Below are positions 17,898-26,166 of a stretch of 64,000 nt of DNA, piece after piece (position 1 is the stretch's first letter; each line of letters opens with the position of its first letter). Origin of the DNA: Komarekiella atlantica HA4396-MV6 (lineage in GTDB: Bacteria; Cyanobacteriota; Cyanobacteriia; Cyanobacteriales; Nostocaceae). The stretch covers positions 274,053-338,052 of the forward strand of contig JAHHHK010000003.1 in the NCBI GenBank assembly GCA_019359395.1, read 5' to 3'. The notes beneath the pieces are model-generated. The model did no database searches, had not been told where the DNA came from, and was given only the letters and a program-made list of their open reading frames with translations. The position numbers and the translations under genes are program-made.

Positions 17898-18368
17898 TCA
17901 ATTTAAGAATTTACTGAGGTTAAATTCTTCTTCTAACAGTTCTTTTGTTCCTCTTTCAGAAATCAGAACTAATAGAAGTCGCTCTGAGTAATCAACAGAA
18001 CCTCGCAACTCGTTTTGTAAAATTTCTAATCCTCCATTAGCATATTCTTCAAATATTTGAGTACGTTTATCTTCATCTTGTTCTTCTCTAGATGAGAGGA
18101 TGTTGATATCTTTAGTTTCAGTAATTCCTAATAATTTAATGATTAGGTCATATCCTAATGAAGCAAAATTTTCTTGTGGAATTGGAGATGGTTCTCGTTT
18201 TGTGGTTTCTCCCAAAGGAACGCGCTTTTTATATTTAACGCCTATAGCTGCTGCAAATACCATTACTTCTACATAAGTCTGAAAAGGCCCAGTTGTCTCT
18301 TTTGATGCTACTAGAGATTTCACAAACTCAGCCTTATCTTTAGCAACCCTGATTCTGTTTGCAGCCAT
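17898..18368 (-). CDS. Dnd system-associated protein 4-like
   Basis: 156 residues, no membrane segment. The sequence begins with a basic stretch (NRIRVAKDKAEFVKSLV), then PFQTYVEVMVFAAAIGVKYKKRVPL and PIPQENFASLGYD. The pattern 'basic helix, FxTYxxxMxFAAxxG, RVPL' and the place in a dnd island agree with the small Dnd-associated family 4 (TIGR04062 by memory). The function is not known; the size, the basic N-terminus and an acidic C-terminal half could suit a DNA-binding adaptor or regulator. It lies 31 bases upstream of the HNH gene on the same strand, so cotranscription with the nuclease is likely. Confidence 0.75.
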   Translation of the reverse strand: MAANRIRVAKDKAEFVKSLVASKETTGPFQTYVEVMVFAAAIGVKYKKRVPLGETTKREPSPIPQENFASLGYDLIIKLLGITETKDINILSSREEQDEDKRTQIFEEYANGGLEILQNELRGSVDYSERLLLVLISERGTKELLEEEFNLSKFLN

Positions 18369-18483
18369 GATATTAATATCTACATTGTTGCCATCTTAAC
18401 CGACAGCGAAAAACGATCGCTACGTTTACGCACTTGCCAAGGTATTATTTTATAATAGTATGCAGGCGATCGCTAAACAAACA

Positions 18484-19035
18484 CTAAACAAACAAATTAT
18501 CCACCAACATAGTCCATCCTGGTAACGCAGATTCAGCTTCCGCCACCTCACCACGGCGATACACTTGTGCTTCTTCGGGATTACTAGCACGATATACTCT
18601 GATAACTTCCTCTTTGAGTACATCCACATCCCAAACTACCAAGGTACCCGCCGCAAAATAATCACGGCGTTTGCTAGCCATATCTTTCTCTGCTGTCTCA
18701 CCATAATCATTTTCACTTCTTACCTCAGCAGCAAACACAGGCGCACCATTAAGGAACTTCCCACCTGTAGGTTTACCAATATAAAATGCAGCATCAGGAC
18801 TTAAAGAACGACGATGAGGGAGATTGACAATAAAACCGACATTATCAGGTAAAGCATAACCACTTTTTGTCAGTCTTTCGTAATCACGCAAATTAGCATA
18901 AATTTCACCGCCTGCACGTCCTGGTAAAAATCCAGTTGGAGACATCAGCACCAATTTTCCATTGACAATCTCTGCTTTACAATTTTCGGGTAAGTGATAC
19001 AAATCTTCAATAGTTGCTTCAGTTTTAATACTCAT
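18484..19035 (-). CDS. Uma2 family endonuclease (DUF820), first of two
   Basis: 183 residues. PD-(D/E)xK-fold features of the family are visible: DLYHLPENCKAEIVNGKLVLMSPTG (the E-x-x-x-G-x-L start), a core Asp in SLSPDAAFYIG, then AEVRSENDYG and MASKRRDYFAAGTLVVWDVD. The core normally reads PDxxx...ExxS; here ExRS is kept. These proteins are extremely numerous in cyanobacteria, resemble restriction nucleases in fold, and have no settled role. A second copy of a different subtype lies directly upstream on the same strand. The gene sits inside the Dnd island between the associated protein and the ATPase. Confidence 0.85.
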   Translation of the reverse strand: MSIKTEATIEDLYHLPENCKAEIVNGKLVLMSPTGFLPGRAGGEIYANLRDYERLTKSGYALPDNVGFIVNLPHRRSLSPDAAFYIGKPTGGKFLNGAPVFAAEVRSENDYGETAEKDMASKRRDYFAAGTLVVWDVDVLKEEVIRVYRASNPEEAQVYRRGEVAEAESALPGWTMLVDNLFV

Positions 19036-19071
19036 AAAACATCTTCTAATTAGTTAGCAATAATCTCAATT

Positions 19072-19683
19072 TCACCCTCTTTCCTCCGCGTCCTCTGCGC
19101 CTCTGCGGTTCGTTTTTCCTGCAAATTGAACATCCTCATAAACCAAAGAAATAGGAAAGTGAAAATCAACACTAGTTAAATGAACTTCATCCCCTTCTTC
19201 AAAAGGATGTAACTCCCAAAGTCCTCTATCATTTAGCCGGAAACAATCTAAACTGACCTTTTCAGCATTAATAAGGACATATTCTTGCAAAGTTTCGATA
19301 CGGCGATACTGCGTAAATTTACTGCCTCTATCATAAGCTTCTGTACTAGGGGAAAGAACCTCAACAATTAAACAAGGATACTGAATAAATTTAATTGCTT
19401 GCCTGTCTCTTTGATCACAAGTTACCACAACATCTGGATAGTGAAATGGCCCATTTTCAGATACACCTACTTTTGCATCCGCCATAAAAGCACGACAGGA
19501 ACTTCCCCGAAGGTGACTTTTTAACGCCGAAGCTAAATTTAAGGCAATACTAGTATGGGGAATAGTACCCCCAGTCATAGCAAATACTTCACCATTGATA
19601 TATTCGTATTTAATATCTTGGCGTTCTTCCCATTCCAGGTATTCCTGGGGACTCATATACTTTCCGCCTGGACTCGCAACCAT
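19072..19683 (-). CDS. Uma2 family endonuclease (DUF820), second copy, tail derived from a repeat
   Basis: 203 residues. Family features: MSPQEYLEWEERQDIKYEYINGEVFAMTGGT, HTSIALNLASAL, FHYPDVVVTCD (core Asp), LIVEVLSPSTEAYDRGSKFTQYR (core E with VEVLSPST) and QEYVLINAEK. All canonical residues are in place, so it is a fuller match than the neighbouring copy. The last residues (TNRRGAEDAEERG) are encoded by the dispersed cyanobacterial repeat seen on the plus strand as CCGCGTCCTCTGCGCCTCTG (about 19085-19104); the ancestral stop seems to have been lost to repeat insertion. Role unknown. Confidence 0.87.
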   Translation of the reverse strand: MVASPGGKYMSPQEYLEWEERQDIKYEYINGEVFAMTGGTIPHTSIALNLASALKSHLRGSSCRAFMADAKVGVSENGPFHYPDVVVTCDQRDRQAIKFIQYPCLIVEVLSPSTEAYDRGSKFTQYRRIETLQEYVLINAEKVSLDCFRLNDRGLWELHPFEEGDEVHLTSVDFHFPISLVYEDVQFAGKTNRRGAEDAEERG

Positions 19684-19694
19684 AACTTTATCCT

Positions 19695-21767
19695 TTAAAC
19701 ATTACGTTCAACCGCAATAATTTCAGTATATTCAAACTCATTCGGACTTTGTTTCACCAAAGGATATCTTTCTCCTGCCAACTCAATATAATCATGCTCA
19801 CAATCCGGCTTAGAAGAATAATACGTAAGCACATATTCTCTACCAATTCTGTCTGTCATTTCCGCTTCTACTTCACCCCGCCACTGAGTCTTAGTAACTA
19901 AAACTATCAACTGATTTGCTAATTGGGGAATTGTCTTCGCAATATGTCGCCGCGAACTTTCATCCAAACTACCGAAGGGTGAATCCATGACAATTGGGAA
20001 AGTGCTACTATCGGGAATCATCATCATTTTTCGTTTCTCACTCCATTCCCGCACTTTGTCAATGATGCTCGCAATAAAGGATAAACTGAGAATTTGGTTT
20101 TCCCCAGTGGATGCTGCAACTGGTGCTTCCATGCCTGTGGTATTTTCTATTAATGTCAGTTCATATTTATCACTAATTTTAGGAATGTATGGAGTAACAG
20201 AAATCTCTGTGAATATCTCTTGTACTCGCTTTTCTAGTTGCAGGCGAAATTGTTGTTCTTGACGATTTCTGACTTCTGTTAACCGTTCGATTGCATCTTG
20301 AGTAGCGTTAATTCGGCGCTGTGCTAGAGTTTGCTTGTCTTCATTCAGCTTTTGTTTGCTGATTTGTTTGTTAAAACCTTCAATTTCAGTTGTGAGTTGA
20401 GCAATTTGCTGCTGATTTGCACCTTGTTCTCGATTTAATTCATCAATTTTACTTTCAATTTCATCTAAGCGTTTTTGTAAACTGCTAATTTCTTCATTAG
20501 CATCTTTTCGCAACCGTTCTTGAATATTGTCTAAATCGCCTTCAATTTGGGATATGCTTTGCCTTAATTGATTAATTCTAGTTTGTTCTCTATCAACTTC
20601 TTCCCAAAATCCTATTGCTTGCTTATCGATTTCATCTACTTGAGCGCTCATGCGAATTGCAGTTTCTTCCACTGCCGAGGAACCTGCTCTATTTAACCAG
20701 GTGCTCACATGAGTATGAGAATGATTCCCCTCGTGTAATTCTGCACCACAAATACAGCGTTGAGAATTAAGTAAGTCATTTACAAATTCCCGCGAAATTC
20801 CAGATGTTAACTCGCCTCGTTGCTTTAAATCATTAATAATTTCTCGAAACTGTGCTGTAGTTTCTGAGAGTAAAACGGTATAACCCCGCGCGGAAATTAC
20901 TTTTTTCAGGGCTTCCTTAGTTTTTTTATATTCTTCTTGATTTACTACTTTCTGCGATTCTAAATTCTGCCATCTTTCTTGCAATTCCTTAGTAGCACTA
21001 AGTTCTCGCAAACGGTTACTTGTCTCTTTTTTAAAAGTTTGTTGATATTCTAATTCTTCTTTAATTTCAGTTTGCCGTTTGATAATGCGTTCACGCTCTC
21101 GCTCTATCTTTTCTTGCTGTCGTAACAGTTGTTTAATTTGGGAATCACCAATAGCTTTTAACTCGTTTTCTAGAGTTTTTTTAGCATCACCCAAGTGTCT
21201 GATGGAACGGTTGATTACTTCTACACCCAAGAAAATTTTTGTAGCTTCGGCAATTTCGGCTTTTTTATCTAAACGGACTATTTCTTCAATTCGTTCGCCG
21301 TCAAAGAAAAAATATTGATGTAAAGTAGCGGGTAAAATTTGATTGATTATATCCTCTGGTTGCTGAATTGGGATATTCCATTTACCATCGTCTCCGCCAA
21401 CCCACATGGTTAATTGAGTTTTGCCAGCATCAAAATCACCTTCGTTTTTATAACCCCGACAGGCGCGTTTAACTCGATAGCGTTTACCTTCATGTTCCCA
21501 ACCAATTTCTACCCAACATTCTACAGCTTGACCTCTGGGAGTTTCTGCGATCGCACGCTTATTTACTAACTGCTCTATCGATGCAAAGGCTGCACTAAAT
21601 TTATCATACAATACCCAAGTAAAGGCATTTAGCAGACTAGTTTTTCCAGAGCCATTATTGCCATGAATAATCGTTGTATTTTGAATATCTCCACCAGCAA
21701 GGTTGATCTCTGGTGTAATACCATAAAAGGAGCGAAAGTTGCATAACTTGATTGAAGTCAGCTTCAT
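19695..21767 (-). CDS. DndD-like / Rad50-like AAA ATPase
   Basis: 690 residues. Walker A is HGNNGSGKTS (about 39-48). The DndD-like element FFFDGERIEEIVRL lies near 157. Long coiled coils run about 190-330 and 390-530, separated by a hook-like apex with RCICGAELHEGNHSH (CxC plus His, possibly metal-binding). The C-terminal half-site has STGENQILSLSFI and Walker B FPIVMDSPFGSLDESSRR. It is clearly an SMC-type ATPase but distinct from the dndD at 11160: different length, a cysteine hook and a different signature. Its start overlaps the stop of a 57-aa ORF in an ATGA arrangement. I infer a DNA-translocating or DNA-bridging role in a defence complex with the helicase or nucleases nearby; not shown. 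Confidence 0.85.
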   Translation of the reverse strand: MKLTSIKLCNFRSFYGITPEINLAGGDIQNTTIIHGNNGSGKTSLLNAFTWVLYDKFSAAFASIEQLVNKRAIAETPRGQAVECWVEIGWEHEGKRYRVKRACRGYKNEGDFDAGKTQLTMWVGGDDGKWNIPIQQPEDIINQILPATLHQYFFFDGERIEEIVRLDKKAEIAEATKIFLGVEVINRSIRHLGDAKKTLENELKAIGDSQIKQLLRQQEKIERERERIIKRQTEIKEELEYQQTFKKETSNRLRELSATKELQERWQNLESQKVVNQEEYKKTKEALKKVISARGYTVLLSETTAQFREIINDLKQRGELTSGISREFVNDLLNSQRCICGAELHEGNHSHTHVSTWLNRAGSSAVEETAIRMSAQVDEIDKQAIGFWEEVDREQTRINQLRQSISQIEGDLDNIQERLRKDANEEISSLQKRLDEIESKIDELNREQGANQQQIAQLTTEIEGFNKQISKQKLNEDKQTLAQRRINATQDAIERLTEVRNRQEQQFRLQLEKRVQEIFTEISVTPYIPKISDKYELTLIENTTGMEAPVAASTGENQILSLSFIASIIDKVREWSEKRKMMMIPDSSTFPIVMDSPFGSLDESSRRHIAKTIPQLANQLIVLVTKTQWRGEVEAEMTDRIGREYVLTYYSSKPDCEHDYIELAGERYPLVKQSPNEFEYTEIIAVERNV

Positions 21768-21937
21768 CGCACCTCTTCCTTCACAATGTCCAAAATATTA
21801 TCATTTATATGGCTATTAATCTTCTTATCTAGCCTACCTTTTTCCAGCTTCCATACCCGCTCAATAATTTGCCGCACTTCCGGCGGAGCGCTGTTTATTG
21901 GCTCCTGCACATCATCAATATTTCCCTCTTGTGACAT
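21764..21937 (-). CDS. 57-aa protein translationally coupled to the DndD-like ATPase
   Basis: Read from the minus strand: ATG at 21937, stop TGA at 21766-21764, product beginning MSQEGNIDDVQEPINSAPPE and ending DIVKEEVR. It is highly charged, mostly helical in appearance (VRQIIERVWKLEKGRL), with no cysteine and no membrane segment. The stop overlaps the start codon of the 690-aa ATPase as ATGA, a classic coupling that argues it is a real gene and probably a stoichiometric partner, adaptor or inhibitor of that ATPase. No strong Shine-Dalgarno sequence precedes it. I do not recognise the family. It is shorter than usual annotation cut-offs and would be missed easily. Confidence 0.68.
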   Translation of the reverse strand: MSQEGNIDDVQEPINSAPPEVRQIIERVWKLEKGRLDKKINSHINDNILDIVKEEVR

Positions 21938-22289
21938 ATCAGGTTTTAAAATATTATTTTTCTACATTTTAACTGCTTCTACGTGTGCGATCGCCTCCGT
22001 AAAGCCACTGTTAGTGTTATCTTTATTTTCAGCAAACTATATCTTTAAATTTTTAATTCTTTTCAAAAAAAAATGCTTTATTTGTAAAAGGTTTTCTGAT
22101 ATTATTATATTAACGAGGATTTACTTTATAATGGGATATAAGTAAAATTTTTAAAGACGCTTACATTCCATTGTAAAATACTTCATATAATTATTTTTCC
22201 ATATCAAATGCTCTTTTTTTCATAGCTCAAAAAATTTTACAAAACAATACAACTATATGCAGAATCACAGATAAATCTGCAATTATTTA
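21938..22289. other. AT-rich intergenic stretch in the Dnd island
   Basis: 352 bases, strongly AT-rich with poly-A/T runs, between the helicase and the 57-aa ORF. It contains one HIP1-like site (21988). I see no convincing ORF; it probably holds the promoter of the small ORF-ATPase pair. Confidence 0.5.
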
Positions 22290-23768
22290 TCAAATATCTA
22301 ATAACCCATATCGCTTTTGTAAATCAAGTAACTTCATTCTTGCTTCCCCAGCGTTGTCAGCCAAATCAGCGAATTCGACAAAGCGACGCAATTCCTTTTT
22401 CAATAAATTACGCTCAACTTCTATAGTTTCCCTATCTAAGTCTGGTGGCAAAACAATCATGTCAAATATAGTGGCGCGTTCTTTAGCAGGATGAGGACGT
22501 AAAACCCGCCCTCGTCGCTGAATAAATTGGCGGGGATTACCAGAACTCGATAAAATCACCGCAGTTTGAATTGCCGGAATATCAACACCTTCATCTAAAC
22601 AGCGAATTGCTACCAAACCTTGCAACTCACCACTTTCAAATTGATGGCGCAATATTTCCCGTTCTTGTAAATTTGTTTGAGCCGTATAGGTGCTTATCTT
22701 GTACCCTAAATCCACACCTAGAATTTTAGCGACAGCTTTGAGTTGGCGCAGAGATGAACGTTGTCCCGCTTCTTGTGAACCATCACTACAATAAAAAAGA
22801 GTGTGAGTAGTTTGGCAGCGAGTTTCCATTAATTCATGTAAAGCGGTTAATTTATTTTCCGCTGCACCAATTAATCTTGCTCTTTGCATTAATAATGGCT
22901 TTAAATCTTCATTATCTTCAAATCCCGCTTCGCCATTTTCTCGTTCTCTATATAGTAGCGATCGCCCAATTCTTTTAGTTAATTTTAAATAAGCAATACT
23001 TTCTGCTTCAGTTAATTCTACCAGAATTGGATAATACTGATAATGCACTAAAGCACCTTGAGCGATCGCATCCCGCAAAGTAAACTCTGGCTGGAGAACT
23101 GGGCCAAAATAATCAAATAAAGATTGTGTGCCATAGTCATCAAAATATCTCTCTGGTGTGGCAGATAAAGCCAGTCGCAACCCTACACGGCGCGGTAAAC
23201 TTTCTTCTAACTTAGGTGCGCCTAAGTTATGCGCCTCATCGCCAATAATTAAAGTCTTGGCGGGAAAATATTTGAGTTGAGATTGAAACCCTTCTCCAAT
23301 TAAAGTGGAGTTGGTAGTAATCACCGTCACGAAACCTTGGGAACCGGAACGCAGATTATAAATCTGCGTAGAGAGTTGACTTTGCCAAGCGCGTAAATTC
23401 TCGAAAGCTAAAATAGGCTGCAAATTAAATTTTTCACATTCTCGCGCCCATTGGGTGACAAGATGGCGATAGGGACAGACTACCAACAAGACTTGTAGGT
23501 TAATTTGTTGGTATAATTCACAAGCGATCGCTAACGCTGTAATTGTTTTACCACTACCAGTCGCCATTTTTAGCGTTCCTCTACCATTGTTAGCAAACCA
23601 GCTAGTGATAGCTTGTCGCTGATACTGCCGCAATTGCAGAGATAAAGGTATTTTCGGGCATCCTGGTAGTGGTTGCTGAGTCTGATAACTGCCCTTACTT
23701 TCCCTTACAAATGGTAATTTGAGTTTGAAAGTGGGCAGTTGATGCACTGGATTTGACGTCAGGTACAT
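22290..23768 (-). CDS. SF2 helicase, Dnd-linked putative restriction protein
   Basis: 492 residues. Superfamily 2 motifs in order: QxxR-type LRQYQRQAI (46-54), Walker A MATGSGKT (68-75), DEAH (177-180) in IIGDEAHNLG, LSATPE (201-206), then in the second RecA domain VAIRCLDEGVDIP and the arginine-finger motif QFIQRRGRVLRPH. No nuclease motif is obvious, but a short N-terminal extension (1-45) is unassigned. The combination with dnd genes matches the cyanobacterial family called 'DNA phosphorothioation system restriction enzyme' (TIGR04095 by memory). By family knowledge it is a candidate for sensing or degrading unmodified DNA; activity has not been shown. It is the most upstream gene of the minus-strand accessory run. 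Confidence 0.87.
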   Translation of the reverse strand: MYLTSNPVHQLPTFKLKLPFVRESKGSYQTQQPLPGCPKIPLSLQLRQYQRQAITSWFANNGRGTLKMATGSGKTITALAIACELYQQINLQVLLVVCPYRHLVTQWARECEKFNLQPILAFENLRAWQSQLSTQIYNLRSGSQGFVTVITTNSTLIGEGFQSQLKYFPAKTLIIGDEAHNLGAPKLEESLPRRVGLRLALSATPERYFDDYGTQSLFDYFGPVLQPEFTLRDAIAQGALVHYQYYPILVELTEAESIAYLKLTKRIGRSLLYRERENGEAGFEDNEDLKPLLMQRARLIGAAENKLTALHELMETRCQTTHTLFYCSDGSQEAGQRSSLRQLKAVAKILGVDLGYKISTYTAQTNLQEREILRHQFESGELQGLVAIRCLDEGVDIPAIQTAVILSSSGNPRQFIQRRGRVLRPHPAKERATIFDMIVLPPDLDRETIEVERNLLKKELRRFVEFADLADNAGEARMKLLDLQKRYGLLDI

Positions 23769-23814
23769 AAAATGTCAGGCACAAAGATGGTAATGAACCC
23801 TAATTAATTGGGAA

Positions 23815-23878
23815 TTAGTCATTAGTCATTAGTCATTGGTATTTATCTTTCCCAATCCCCAATCCCTAATCCCCAACC
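23815..23878. repeat. Short tandem heptamer repeats
   Basis: Three perfect TTAGTCA units (23815-23835) and, after a 15-base gap, four CCCAATC-type units (23851-23878). They separate the helicase gene from lexA and mark the edge of the Dnd island. Typical STRRs of filamentous cyanobacteria. Confidence 0.85.
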
Positions 23879-23885
23879 CCATTTT

Positions 23886-24488
23886 TCAGTAACCTCGCCA
23901 AACGCCGATGAGAGAACCTTGTACCTGCACATGCATAGCTGCAACTTCAATGGGGTTGTACTTAGAATTTGCTGGTTTGAGGGTAACGCGATCGCCACTT
24001 CGATAAAAACGTTTTAAAGTAGTACCGTAGCCATCAACTCTGGCGGCGACAATAGTACCATTTTTCAGATGATCTGGTTCTGCTACTGGACGCAAGAATA
24101 CTAAATCTCCATCAGCAATTAAATCTTCAATCATGCTGTCGCCAGCTACGCGCAAAGCATAGGTTTGAGCAGGTAATGAGAAATTAGAAAAGTCCAAATG
24201 ATCTACAGTATCAGTGAATGGTTCAATTAAACCACCTGCGGCGATCGTGCCTAAAATCGGTACACCTTGCTTTACAGGATGTAAAATCCGAATAGTTCGC
24301 GCCTTCCCTTCATTCCATTCTATGTATCCTTTGACGCGTAAATGTTCCAAGCGACTTTGAATTGGTGCTGGCGACTTCAAGCTCATCGCCTGCATCATTT
24401 GCCGAATTGAAGGCGAATGTTGGTGCGTTCGGATGTATTCTGTCAACCATTCGTAAAGTTCTTGTTGAGCTTCTGTTAGACGTTCCAT
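23886..24488 (-). CDS. lexA: LexA repressor
   Basis: 200 residues. The N-terminal winged helix (1-70) has the recognition region SPSIRQMMQAMSLKSPAPIQSRL. The C-terminal S24 protease-like half carries the self-cleavage bond A84-G85 (GTIAAGGL), catalytic S118 (AGDSMIED) and Lys K159 (TTLKRF). All three are intact, so RecA-stimulated self-cleavage is possible, although in some cyanobacteria LexA also acts outside the SOS response (carbon and redox control). A perfect cyanobacterial SOS box lies 33 bases before the start codon, indicating autoregulation. A 200-residue length is usual. Confidence 0.95.
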   Translation of the reverse strand: MERLTEAQQELYEWLTEYIRTHQHSPSIRQMMQAMSLKSPAPIQSRLEHLRVKGYIEWNEGKARTIRILHPVKQGVPILGTIAAGGLIEPFTDTVDHLDFSNFSLPAQTYALRVAGDSMIEDLIADGDLVFLRPVAEPDHLKNGTIVAARVDGYGTTLKRFYRSGDRVTLKPANSKYNPIEVAAMHVQVQGSLIGVWRGY

Positions 24489-24520
24489 AAATTTATCGGG
24501 AAGTAATTATAAATGTCCCT

Positions 24521-24534
24521 AGAACATTAGTACT
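24521..24534 (-). promoter_or_regulatory. LexA box (SOS box) upstream of lexA
   Basis: On the minus strand this reads AGTACTAATGTTCT, which fits every position of the cyanobacterial SOS consensus RGTACNNNDGTWCB. It is 33 bases upstream of the lexA start, the expected place for autorepression. Confidence 0.85.
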
Positions 24535-24753
24535 ACAAAAAACTCTCCATAACAAGATAAAAGTAAAAATATGAAAAGCAAAAGAAAGATAATTCTTTTA
24601 TTTTTTGTCTATTTATTTTTGATTTTTTCCGAAGCAGTAGCCAGGAGTTGAGAGTCGGGAGTTAGAAGATAAGGGGAATGGAGGAGTCAGAGAACATAGA
24701 AGCAGAGGCGAAAGGGGAGAAAATAACTCTTAACTCTTGACTCCTGATTACTT

Positions 24754-25674
24754 TCACTCTGCCCCTAAAATACTAACAAGCAGAGCCTTTTGGGCATGCA
24801 AGCGATTTTCTGCTTGATCCCAAACTCGTGACTGGGAACCTTCGATTACTGCTTCGGTTATTTCTTCACCGCGATGGGCTGGTAAGCAGTGTAAAACAAT
24901 TGCTTCTGGATCAGCAAGGCTCAAGAGTTGCTCCGAAATTTGGTAAGGTTGAAAAACTGGGAAGCGATCGCCTGCTTGATCTTCTTGCCCCATACTTGCC
25001 CAAACATCGCTGTAAAGTACAGCAGTTCCCTTGGCTGCTAATTCTGGGTCATGAGTCAGGAGAACCTCAGTTTTATTATTAGCGATCGCTCTTGCTTGTT
25101 CTACAATCTTCGGATCTGGTTCATATCCACTAGGCGTAGCAATTCTGACATTCATCCCAGCCAAGGCGCAGCCAAGCATCAGAGAATTAGCCATATTATT
25201 CCCATCACCCACGTAGGTCAAAGTTAGCCCAGCAAGGGTGTTAAAGCTTTCTTGAATCGTTAACAAATCAGCTAATACCTGACAGGGGTGTTCTGCATCA
25301 GTCAGCGCATTAATTACCGGAATCTTGGCATAATGAGCAAAAGTTTCTAACTCCTGCTGTGCAAAAGTCCGAATTGCCAAAATATCCAGATATCGATCTA
25401 ACACCCGCGCCGTATCCTGTAAAGGTTCCCCACGACTAACTTGAGTGACATTAGGGTTGAGATCGATTACCTGTCCACCCAATTGGTACATCGCCACTGT
25501 AAAACTCACCCGTGTGCGAGTTGAAGCTTTAGAAAACAACAATCCCAACACCTTATTACATCGCAACTTTAACCGTTGCGATTTTAGTTGAGTTGCCAAT
25601 TGCAGGAGTTCCTGAAGTTCCGTTGGACTTAGGTCTGCCAGACTTAATAAATCTCGTCCGCTCAACGCTGCCAT
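24754..25674 (-). CDS. argF: Ornithine carbamoyltransferase
   Basis: 306 residues from MAALSGRDLLSL. The in-frame ATG 57 bases further upstream (25731) would give an atypical N-terminal tail, so I prefer the shorter form, which has the normal family length. Key motifs: carbamoyl phosphate binding SKASTRTRVSF, HPCQVLADLLT, YVGDGNNMANSL and the ornithine/catalytic loop VLHCLPAHRGEEI with the active-site Cys. It converts ornithine and carbamoyl phosphate to citrulline in arginine synthesis, in the cytosol. It stands alone, head to tail with lexA but about 265 bases away. Confidence 0.96.
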   Translation of the reverse strand: MAALSGRDLLSLADLSPTELQELLQLATQLKSQRLKLRCNKVLGLLFSKASTRTRVSFTVAMYQLGGQVIDLNPNVTQVSRGEPLQDTARVLDRYLDILAIRTFAQQELETFAHYAKIPVINALTDAEHPCQVLADLLTIQESFNTLAGLTLTYVGDGNNMANSLMLGCALAGMNVRIATPSGYEPDPKIVEQARAIANNKTEVLLTHDPELAAKGTAVLYSDVWASMGQEDQAGDRFPVFQPYQISEQLLSLADPEAIVLHCLPAHRGEEITEAVIEGSQSRVWDQAENRLHAQKALLVSILGAE

Positions 25675-26094
25675 GCTTGTAATCTGTAAAGAACAATTAC
25701 GTATTTCTGTTCCTTTACCCAACTGTGGCAAAAAAAATACAGTTCTAAAACTGTATCAATATTTTTGCGCCTAGCCTAGGATTTGAGATAGCTTTGCTAT
25801 GAATATTAATTTATCAACTTTATCAGTAATTTCAATCACTGATTTTTTGGGTTTATTAAGAATTAGAGACTTTTAAGATTTGGTTAAAACCTTGCCTTTA
25901 GTGGGCGGATTTTTTCTTTAGTTCAAAATTTTTAGTAACCAGTTTTACTTACCACACTTTTAACACTTACTCAACTATCAGAGGGCTGAAAAGCAATGAG
26001 CTAAAAATGTTTATCTGTACTAGATAGTAGACAACCAAATTACTTATGGTACAATAAGAAGTCGGTTAATGCTTGAAAGCATTAGTCAATGAGC
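25675..26094. other. Intergenic region between argF and tRNA-Thr
   Basis: 420 bases of AT-rich sequence containing the argF promoter on the minus strand and the tRNA promoter on the plus strand. I see no ORF or strong repeat. Confidence 0.5.
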
Positions 26095-26166
26095 GCCAGC
26101 ATAGCACAGTGGTAGTGCATCCGACTTGTAATCGGAAGGTCGTCGGTTCAAATCCGACTGCTGGCT
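26095..26166 (+). tRNA. trnT: tRNA-Thr (anticodon UGU)
   Basis: 72 bases fold as a complete cloverleaf. The acceptor stem is GCCAGCA/TGCTGGC with discriminator T, the D loop contains AGTGGTAG, and the anticodon stem TCCGA/TCGGA closes loop CTTGTAA with anticodon TGT. The T arm is GTCGGTTCAAATCCGAC. CCA is not encoded; TTAAG follows. It reads ACA and, by wobble, other Thr codons. Confidence 0.96.

Noticed and set aside
9221..23768. dndA or dndFGH genes
   Set aside because: Neither a PLP-dependent cysteine desulfurase nor DndF/G/H-like proteins were found in the island or elsewhere in the window.
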